Source: Schleiferiaceae bacterium
GTDB taxonomy: Bacteria; Bacteroidota; Bacteroidia; Flavobacteriales; Schleiferiaceae
Direction: 5' to 3'
NCBI GenBank assembly: GCA_025210575.1
Contig: JAOARK010000418.1
Coordinates: 1 to 12,197, forward strand
DNA: 12,197 nt
A program made the translations under genes and the position numbers. Positions 7,720 to 12,197 of this stretch are shown piece after piece. Under the pieces are notes generated by a model that saw only the letters and a list, made by a program, of their open reading frames with translations, ran no database searches and was not told the origin of the DNA. Within the stretch, counting starts at the first letter, position 1; the number at the start of each line of letters is the position of its first letter.

Positions 7720-7835
7720 TTTAATCAGAACTCTTCATATTTGAAGGCCATCTTTTACAGGGATATCAAGTTTCAAGTCGGCCTAATTTTAGAGAGTTAG
7801 AAAAACAAGGAAAGACAGCATGAAGAGTTTTAGGA

Positions 7836-7865
7836 GTGGCCGGAAAGCGAAGCGGTTTAGGCCAC
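7836..7865. other. Hairpin 4
   Basis: GTGGCC (7836-7841) pairs with GGCCAC (7860-7865) around an 18-nt loop that contains a small GCGAAGC motif. This is the weakest of the set on its own and is listed because it sits in the same structured cluster. Confidence 0.35.
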
Positions 7866-7909
7866 GATGAGCTGGTGTATCCGTAGTTTTTCAACTTGAT
7901 AAAATTTAG

Positions 7910-7950
7910 CCTTGATTTTTTGTTTCGTTTTGCATCAAGGCAAAATGAAA
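7910..7950. other. Hairpin 5 with a competing alternative stem
   Basis: TTTCGTTTTGC (7923-7933) pairs with GCAAAATGAAA (7940-7950) over 11 positions, one of them G-T, around the 6-nt loop ATCAAG. The loop plus the next base, ATCAAGG (7934-7940), is also a perfect complement of CCTTGAT (7910-7916). The segment can therefore fold in two ways, or the loop can pair back to form a pseudoknot. It ends 58 nt before the amidase start codon. Confidence 0.65.
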
Positions 7951-8007
7951 AGAAATGCGGCTTGAGCGAAAAACCTTACTTTTAGTTCAAATCAAAATCT
8001 CAAGAAA

Positions 8008-8886
8008 ATGTTACTTAAAAAAGGTTCAAGAGGAGCAGATGTAAAAAGGCTCCAGTCATTTTTGGGCTTAACGGCTGATGGAATATTTGGCCCCGGAACA
8101 GAAGCAGCAGTTAAAAAATGGCAAACAGAAAATGGGCTAACCGCAGACGGAATTGTTGGACCCAAGACATGGGCTAAAATGGAACCTACTTCCACTGATG
8201 CTTCTGAGAATATCCATCAAACCAAAGAAGGTTTAGCCATTGAGACGCATTTCTTGCCTAAAGGGGAATACAAGGAAGGTCCAACCCCAAAAGAGTATTT
8301 GTTTTTACATCATACCGCAGGTTGGCACAATCCCTACAATGTAATACGCGCTTGGGATAGAGATAACAGTACCATTGCGACTGAATTTGTAATGGGAGGT
8401 CAATCCATAAAGGGAAACAATGACGATTATGATGGACACGTTCTACATGCTTTTCCTGAAGGTGCTTATGCATGGCATTTAGGGAAAAATGGAAACCAAC
8501 GGATGCATACGCATTCAGTAGGTATTGAGGTTTGCAATTTTGGCTATGTTAAAAATGGTAAGACCTATGCTGGGTCTACCGTTGCTGATTCACAGATTGT
8601 GACGCTGTCTGAGCCATTTAAGGGACATAGGACTTGGCATAGATATTCTGACCAACAAATTGAAAATCTTAGAAAATTCATTCTTCATATTGCTGAACGC
8701 GACTCTATTGATGTTCGTGTTGGATTGATTCAGGAAGTCAAGAAATATGGGGCGAAGGGTTTTGAGTTCAATGAAAATGCTTTTTACGGTAAGACCAAAG
8801 GCATGTGGACACATACTAATACACGGAAAGATAAGTTCGATATGTTTCCTCAACAGGAGTTGCTAGATATGTTGGTTGATCTATAA
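8008..8886 (+). CDS. Peptidoglycan-binding N-acetylmuramoyl-L-alanine amidase (Amidase_2)
   Basis: This 292-residue protein is predicted to cut the bond between N-acetylmuramic acid and L-alanine in peptidoglycan. Residues 3-58 form a PG_binding_1 domain (GSRGADVKRLQSFLG, with DGIFGPGTEAAV and DGIVGPKTW turns). Residues ~95-285 are a zinc Amidase_2 domain: HHTAG (101-105), WHLG (156-159), GIEVCNFG (172-179) and a C-terminal set with H269, K276 and D278. The spacing of this last set matches the Zn-ligand/catalytic pattern H...K-x-D of AmpD-like enzymes. Oddly, the first residues (MLLKKGSRGAD) go straight into the PG-binding domain with no signal peptide or lipobox. The enzyme would need another route to the wall: holin-like release, a contractile or type VI system, or lysis. 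No such genes are adjacent. A phage-derived endolysin origin is possible. The last 6 bp overlap the converging zinc-ribbon gene. Confidence 0.92.
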   Translation: MLLKKGSRGADVKRLQSFLGLTADGIFGPGTEAAVKKWQTENGLTADGIVGPKTWAKMEPTSTDASENIHQTKEGLAIETHFLPKGEYKEGPTPKEYLFLHHTAGWHNPYNVIRAWDRDNSTIATEFVMGGQSIKGNNDDYDGHVLHAFPEGAYAWHLGKNGNQRMHTHSVGIEVCNFGYVKNGKTYAGSTVADSQIVTLSEPFKGHRTWHRYSDQQIENLRKFILHIAERDSIDVRVGLIQEVKKYGAKGFEFNENAFYGKTKGMWTHTNTRKDKFDMFPQQELLDMLVDL

Positions 8887-9087
8887 ATAGTCGGAAGCTC
8901 GATCCTTTATAAAATCAGATACTGAACCATCCCAATAGCATTTTTCGCAACGGTCATTTTTAAATTCATGGTCACAGTTCTGATGACCATATAAGTGATG
9001 TGCGCAGTTGGGGCATAATTCAGCTAAAGCTGACATTTGAGTGTAATATTCGCTACCGCATTCTGCACATGTGCTTTTCTCCAACAT
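8881..9087 (-). CDS. Small zinc-ribbon protein
   Basis: This is a 68-residue cytoplasmic protein with two probable zinc-binding sites. CAEC (7-10) and CPNC (25-28) make one zinc ribbon. C38-x-H40 (NCDHEF) with CEKC (47-50) makes a second, of the common C-x-H...C-x-x-C type. The C-terminal tail (SVSDFIKDRASDYL) is helical and charged. The frame stays open to a TTG at 9096, but the ATG at 9087 puts the first cysteine pair at the usual distance and is preferred. The gene converges on the amidase gene and overlaps it by 6 bp. It lies 129 bp downstream of the phosphatase gene on the same strand, in a gap without a clear terminator, so it may be read through from that operon. Its function is unknown; zinc ribbons of this kind bind nucleic acid or proteins. 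Confidence 0.8.
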   Translation of the reverse strand: MLEKSTCAECGSEYYTQMSALAELCPNCAHHLYGHQNCDHEFKNDRCEKCYWDGSVSDFIKDRASDYL

Positions 9088-9216
9088 GGTATTCAATTTA
9101 CCAGAGCAGCGCTTTAATTGGTTGTTGATGTTATGTGTTGTTCCTTAGGCTCTTAAGGTTCAAAATAAGACCAAGAAGGTAATAAAACTTTGAGAAAAAA
9201 ATGTCTAGAATTTCTG

Positions 9217-10095
9217 TTATTCAAGGAGTTGCGTTTTGAGGTAGTCTATTTTCTCCTGAGACATGTAGATCGTGTTTAAATAAGAATCAAAAGAGCTGTA
9301 GTCTTTCTCTATGTGTTCTTTGGTGCCGTCTATATATTCTGGCTGCAAGAGATAGAAAGCATTAATGTAATTGAGGTTTTCCTCAGGGTTTGTTACACCG
9401 TTGAATCGAGCCAAAGAATCAAGTTGTTTAATTCTTCTTGTGCTTTCAGGAAGTCTGTATTCACTAGATAGAACGTAGTCTTGACGGATAGTTTCCCAAG
9501 GTACATTCATTGCTGATAACAATAGTGCTGTTGCTGTACCCGTGCGGTGCACGCCATGAGAACAATGAAATACCAATGGGTAGTTGTTACTGTCCATAAT
9601 CACTTCAAAGAATGCAGCATATTGTTCTTTTCCAGATTCAGGCAATATTTCATGAATGTTGTAATTGAAATCTATGGGAATCTTTGAAAAGTCTCCAGTA
9701 ATACGGGCTTCAATTAAATCATCTACTTCATTCCCCATTCCTTCAATAGGTAGATTTATTGTAACAACGCCTTCTGGTAAGAGATCTTCTCCTTGCTTAG
9801 CTATTTCGTTTGGAGTCAAAAAGTTTACGACTGTTTTTATCCCGAGCTCTTCTAATTTATTTTGGTCATGAACAGTGAGTTTGTGTAAAGAACCTGATCT
9901 GTAGATCATCCCTTTTTTTAAGGATTGATTTTGAGCCGTTTGATAACCGCCTAGATCACGAAAGTTATGTTCGCCCTCGAGTTGTATTCTTCGATCAAAT
10001 TCAGGTTTTGTGTCTTCAGCTGTATCAGGTTTGTTTTGTGTGGTGCAACTGAATGCAACAATGCATCCAAAGATCAAAAAAAGTGTCTGTTTCAT
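9217..10095 (-). CDS. Lipoprotein tyrosine/dual-specificity phosphatase (Y_phosphatase3-like)
   Basis: This 292-residue cysteine-dependent phosphatase is tethered to the envelope. The signal peptide (MKQTLFLIFGCIVAFSC) gives a lipidated cysteine at residue 17; the following TTQNK lacks an acidic export signal, so a periplasm-facing anchor is likely. NFRDLGGY (44-51) is the N-terminal signature of the tyrosine phosphatase family PF13350. FHCSHGVHRTGT (176-187) is the CX5R phosphate-binding loop, with catalytic C178 and R184. The family's usual DLR-type strand (TVIDLR..E) is here TVVNFLTPNE (88-97), so the Asp and Arg are replaced although the catalytic loop is intact. Substrates in this family include phosphotyrosine, phosphoinositide-like lipids and other phosphoesters; the substrate here is unknown. 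The gene starts 4 nt after the methyltransferase stop, indicating one operon. Confidence 0.9.
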   Translation of the reverse strand: MKQTLFLIFGCIVAFSCTTQNKPDTAEDTKPEFDRRIQLEGEHNFRDLGGYQTAQNQSLKKGMIYRSGSLHKLTVHDQNKLEELGIKTVVNFLTPNEIAKQGEDLLPEGVVTINLPIEGMGNEVDDLIEARITGDFSKIPIDFNYNIHEILPESGKEQYAAFFEVIMDSNNYPLVFHCSHGVHRTGTATALLLSAMNVPWETIRQDYVLSSEYRLPESTRRIKQLDSLARFNGVTNPEENLNYINAFYLLQPEYIDGTKEHIEKDYSSFDSYLNTIYMSQEKIDYLKTQLLE

Positions 10096-10099
10096 TTTG

Positions 10100-10909
10100 T
10101 TAGCGATTTAGCGGAAGCCCAATTAGGCAAGTTCCCGCATTCTTACCCTTATCTTTTTTAAGTCTTCGTTTTTCCCATGAGTAGTTCTCGTTGTTCGCAC
10201 TCTTTAGCAATTCATCTAAGTCGCTAAAACTGTACATTCTCGGCATAGAGGCTTGACCATCCCAAGCGTAGGTAATGGGCACGATTGGAATGATGTAGGT
10301 AAAGATTATTTGTTTCAGAGAAAGCAGTCGAATAAAAGGTGTCATGAACAGGCACATGATAAATACCATAACCAGAGACAGAGGCAACATTAAGCACCAA
10401 ACAATAAGAGGAATTTTGTTCTCCGCCATTTCGTAAATGAAGATGGGTTGTTTAGAGTCGGCTGCCGATTTGAGAATAGCTTTAGCTTGATTGGGTGGCA
10501 TATGGTGAAAACAATTCATCATTGTTTTCAGCCCCTTGGGTGCATTTTCTAAATGTGTGGCATCAATACTTTCTGACGAAAACTCGATGTTTGGGTTTCC
10601 GTCTTTTTCATATTTTTTTACCACAGACGGACTTGGATACTTGTCAGTTAAGCGCAGTGCTACTTTGCTAAATTCGGGGTCATTGCGAATAATGCTCAAT
10701 ACGTCTGGCATAGATCCACCAGAGCCAGAACCTAAGTCTACAATTTGAGAGAGTCCTGTTTGTTGAAGTATGGTCTTTATTTCTTTGGCTTGAACTTCGG
10801 CAAGGCCCATCCATTTTTGGAGAATGACAATGAGATTGGTTAGGTAGCCACGCAACCAGTCTGGAAACCAACTGAAATCTTCAAATTCAAAAAGTTGAAT
10901 TCGCTTCAT
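10100..10909 (-). CDS. Membrane-associated class I SAM-dependent methyltransferase
   Basis: This 269-residue protein has a Rossmann-fold methyltransferase core. IVDLGSGSGG (56-65) is the SAM-binding motif I, D89 in ALRLTDKYPS is the likely acidic residue after strand 2, and MNCFHHMPP (131-139) is the motif IV region. The core is followed by two hydrophobic segments (about 165-193 and 199-215, LSLVMVFIMCLF and FTYIIPIVPIT) that should anchor it in the membrane, and a soluble tail (220-269). Membrane anchoring suggests a lipid or other membrane-embedded methyl acceptor. Its ATG overlaps the stop of the preceding 50-residue gene as ATGA (10906-10909), so it is probably translationally coupled to it. 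The start is the first codon of a plausible amphipathic N-terminus (MKRIQLFEFEDFSWFPDWL). The substrate is not identifiable from sequence. Confidence 0.88.
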   Translation of the reverse strand: MKRIQLFEFEDFSWFPDWLRGYLTNLIVILQKWMGLAEVQAKEIKTILQQTGLSQIVDLGSGSGGSMPDVLSIIRNDPEFSKVALRLTDKYPSPSVVKKYEKDGNPNIEFSSESIDATHLENAPKGLKTMMNCFHHMPPNQAKAILKSAADSKQPIFIYEMAENKIPLIVWCLMLPLSLVMVFIMCLFMTPFIRLLSLKQIIFTYIIPIVPITYAWDGQASMPRMYSFSDLDELLKSANNENYSWEKRRLKKDKGKNAGTCLIGLPLNR

Positions 10910-11058
10910 GCCTCTGTTTTTTGAGATTTTCTCTTTTCTAACTCTGTTTGCGAGGGTTTAGCTTTTCCCTTGCCGCCAGCCATAAAAATTACCAACCCTG
11001 CGGCTGCCGCTAAAGGGAGAATGAGTGCAATAATGCCGATTATTATCTTGAATGTCAT
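10906..11058 (-). CDS. 50-residue single-pass membrane protein
   Basis: This very short gene was found by reading the gap between its neighbours. It starts with ATG at 11056-11058 and ends with TGA at 10906-10908, overlapping the methyltransferase ATG as ATGA. The product begins MTFKIIIGIIALILPLAAAA, continues through GLVIFMAGG, and ends in a charged tail of mixed Lys/Glu (about residues 30-50). It has one transmembrane helix (about residues 4-27) and a probably cytoplasmic basic tail. The hydrophobic N-terminus could be a signal peptide, but a conventional cleavage site is not clear. The ATGA overlap, the lack of stops and the sharp hydrophobic/charged division support a real gene. Function unknown; it may be a small subunit or membrane adaptor for the methyltransferase or the radical SAM enzyme. 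Confidence 0.72.
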   Translation of the reverse strand: MTFKIIIGIIALILPLAAAAGLVIFMAGGKGKAKPSQTELEKRKSQKTEA

Positions 11059-11103
11059 TGTAGAAGGATTGTAGAGCCAAACTAAAAAAATCTATATACA
11101 ATA

Positions 11104-11382
11104 TTAAAGTGTGGCACTGCCATAACAGGTAGAAAAACCAATCAGTAATACAAGCCCCATGGAAAGTATATAGTCTTTACCTTTTGTTTGGTCTTTTTGC
11201 ACGAAATAATAAATGCTCAACATAAGTAAGCCAAATGCGTGTAAAGCAATTAAAATGGCCAGGAAGATCAAAACTACAAGTTCTCTTTCTCCTTCATGCC
11301 ATGAGAAAACGTTCACTATAATGGAATATGCGAACAAGAGTATCATGTTTACTCCAGGGATTGATTTTAAGAGATTTCTCAT
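11104..11382 (-). CDS. Small three-helix integral membrane protein
   Basis: This 92-residue protein has three predicted transmembrane helices: ~11-28 (VNMILLFAYSIIVNVFSW), ~35-61 (LVVLIFLAILIALHAFGLL) and ~71-88 (DYILSMGLVLLIGFSTC). The loops are short; the one between helices 2 and 3 is charged (QKDQTKGKD). There is no catalytic motif and I do not recognise the family. Its ATG overlaps the stop of the radical SAM gene as ATGA (11379-11382), so it is very likely coupled to it. A 45-nt gap with no clear terminator separates it from the next gene of the operon. A partner or scaffold role for the radical SAM enzyme is inference from position only. Confidence 0.8.
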   Translation of the reverse strand: MRNLLKSIPGVNMILLFAYSIIVNVFSWHEGERELVVLIFLAILIALHAFGLLMLSIYYFVQKDQTKGKDYILSMGLVLLIGFSTCYGSATL

Positions 11383-12197
11383 ATCGCTTCGGCTTTTAGC
11401 TGTTCAAGTTTGGCTTCAAACTCTTTTCGGTAAAATAGGTTCATGGTTTCGAAAGGGATGATTTTATCATCATCGCTTACTATGTGCACGCATGATTTCT
11501 TTATGGCTCGAACATCAAAATCATAGGCATCCATAAAGTTCATGATGATAACCCTAAATAGGTTGTCGTATTGAAGGCCTGGAGCAGAGATGTTGGGTAA
11601 GCAGCAAAGAAGTTGGTTTAATTCTTCTTCCGCACATTCTACCGAATTACCAGTGCTAAATACATTCAGAATATGTTGATGTAGCTTTTCATCTTGTTCG
11701 TAGACGATGGTATTTTTAGAATTGTTCAGTAAGATTTCAGGGTCGATAAGATGAGTTAAGGGAAAAACTTTATGGTCTAATTTAAGTGCATAGGCCATAG
11801 CTAGCGCATCTGGATTGCATGGAACGGGTACGATGTCATTCCCTTTAAAAACAGGAGACTGTTCTAATATTTTTCTTCTTACTTCCGTTAAGGTTAATCG
11901 GTCTGTTGCTGGGTTGAAATTTTCTAGTCTTCCACTTACCGTGGTGGGTTGAAAGGTAACACCTCGAACACATTTTTGCTCTAAGGCGAATTCAATGATC
12001 TCTCCAATTTCATGATCGTTCAAACCTTTTTGAAGAGTGACAACCAGCGTGGTTGATAAACTCAATTGGTTTAAATGGGAAAGAGCTTGCTTTCGAGTTT
12101 TCCATAAATCCTCACCTCTTAGCTCTTTAATGGCTTCACCGTTTAAAGAATCGAATTGCAGATAAATTTCAAAATCGGGCATATAGCTTGCAAGCCG
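11379..12197 (-). CDS. Radical SAM enzyme, Tes-like/COG1964 type, C-terminal part (5' end outside window)
   Basis: These are the C-terminal 272 residues of a radical SAM protein; the frame is open to the right edge, so the methionine codon at 12182 is internal. The CxxxCxxC cluster motif lies outside the window, but the visible part matches the family of archaeal tetraether synthase (Tes) relatives and their bacterial homologues: EIYLQFDSLNGEAIKELRG, LVVTLQKGLNDHEIGEII, RGVTFQPTTVSGR, IVPVPCNPDALAMAY and KKSCVHIVSDDDKIIPF. Four cysteines stand in these conserved places (VPVPC, LLCCLP, KKSCVHI) and could hold additional clusters or be structural. Characterised members join or modify unactivated carbons of membrane-lipid chains, but most bacterial members are unstudied. 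The gene's stop overlaps the start of the three-helix membrane protein as ATGA, and it leads the operon that includes the methyltransferase. The enzyme-family call is confident; the reaction is not. Confidence 0.85.
   Translation of the reverse strand, partial: RLASYMPDFEIYLQFDSLNGEAIKELRGEDLWKTRKQALSHLNQLSLSTTLVVTLQKGLNDHEIGEIIEFALEQKCVRGVTFQPTTVSGRLENFNPATDRLTLTEVRRKILEQSPVFKGNDIVPVPCNPDALAMAYALKLDHKVFPLTHLIDPEILLNNSKNTIVYEQDEKLHQHILNVFSTGNSVECAEEELNQLLCCLPNISAPGLQYDNLFRVIIMNFMDAYDFDVRAIKKSCVHIVSDDDKIIPFETMNLFYRKEFEAKLEQLKAEAI

Larger units (their letters stand above)
7523..8007. other. Structure-rich non-coding gap, possible dispersed intergenic element
   Basis: These 485 bp between the helicase and the amidase have no convincing gene but hold at least five inverted repeats, annotated separately. 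Local composition is uneven: a GC-rich block (7536-7580) sits beside AT-rich stretches, unlike the neighbouring genes. An 8-bp inverted pair CTCAAGCC (7527-7534) and GGCTTGAG (7959-7966) brackets nearly the whole gap, giving a 440-bp unit, but this could be chance at that distance and no target-site duplication is evident. The 3' part (7840-7970) resembles, from memory, sequence that recurs between genes in other Bacteroidota; I could not check this. Possible readings are a dispersed intergenic repeat, a non-autonomous mobile element, or a structured RNA in the leader of the amidase gene. Confidence 0.5.

Noticed and set aside
7729..7829. AACTCTTCAT/ATGAAGAGTT 10-bp inverted repeat with an 81-nt interval
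   Set aside because: A real match, but the arms are far apart and the interior has no consistent nested pairing; kept only as part of the general structured region.
7977..7984. TACTTTTA as promoter of the amidase gene
   Set aside because: It has the same mismatch at the last base and no suitably spaced -33 element; possible but not supportable.
8008..9087. Amidase plus small zinc-ribbon protein as an effector-immunity pair
   Set aside because: They are convergent rather than co-directional, and the small protein has no signal peptide or membrane segment that would place it where an amidase acts.
9088..9096. TTG start three codons upstream for the zinc-ribbon protein
   Set aside because: A rare start codon with no supporting signal; the ATG at 9087 is adjacent and sufficient.
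9143..9158. CCTTA/TAAGG inverted repeat between phosphatase and zinc-ribbon genes
   Set aside because: Only 5 bp with no T tract; too weak to call a terminator or operator.

Overview
The window reads as an ordinary chromosomal stretch of a Bacteroidota genome, most likely Flavobacteriia or a close relative. The evidence is: two secreted proteins ending in type IX secretion (T9SS) type A sorting domains; lipoproteins with Bacteroidota-style features; low-GC DNA with almost no Shine-Dalgarno sites; and exact copies of the Bacteroidota -7 promoter element TAnnTTTG upstream of several genes. No rRNA, tRNA, CRISPR array, transposase or phage structural gene was seen.

Left part (1-3937). The 3' end of one large T9SS-exported protein is followed by a complete paralogue (927-3251) with its own promoter. 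Their C-terminal ~260 residues align end to end, so this is a tandem duplication. A compact bidirectional terminator (3258-3287) separates them from a convergent lipoprotein gene (3302-3937, minus strand). That lipoprotein carries a surface-export-like signal after the lipidated cysteine.

Centre (3938-7522). A divergent intergenic region holds two face-to-face TAnnTTTG promoters. To the right is a probable two-gene helicase operon: a core-only DEAD-box RNA helicase (GTG start), then 18 nt later a PIF1/RecD-like superfamily 1 DNA helicase with a C-terminal helix-turn-helix.

Structured gap (7523-8007). These 485 bp have no convincing gene but hold at least five hairpins. Three are well beyond chance, and two pairs of structures are mutually exclusive. 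The gap may be a dispersed intergenic repeat, a non-autonomous element or a structured RNA, and it is the strongest unexplained signal here.

Right part (8008-12197). A cytoplasmic-looking peptidoglycan amidase (PG-binding domain plus Amidase_2) overlaps tail to tail with a small zinc-ribbon gene. The rest is a minus-strand operon, in transcription order: a radical SAM enzyme of the Tes-like/COG1964 type (5' end outside the window), a three-helix membrane protein, a 50-residue single-helix membrane protein, a membrane-associated SAM methyltransferase and a lipoprotein tyrosine phosphatase. Two junctions are ATGA start/stop overlaps, which suggests translational coupling. Radical SAM carbon chemistry, a membrane methyltransferase and tiny membrane proteins together suggest lipid or envelope modification. 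The product is unknown and the proposal is inference.
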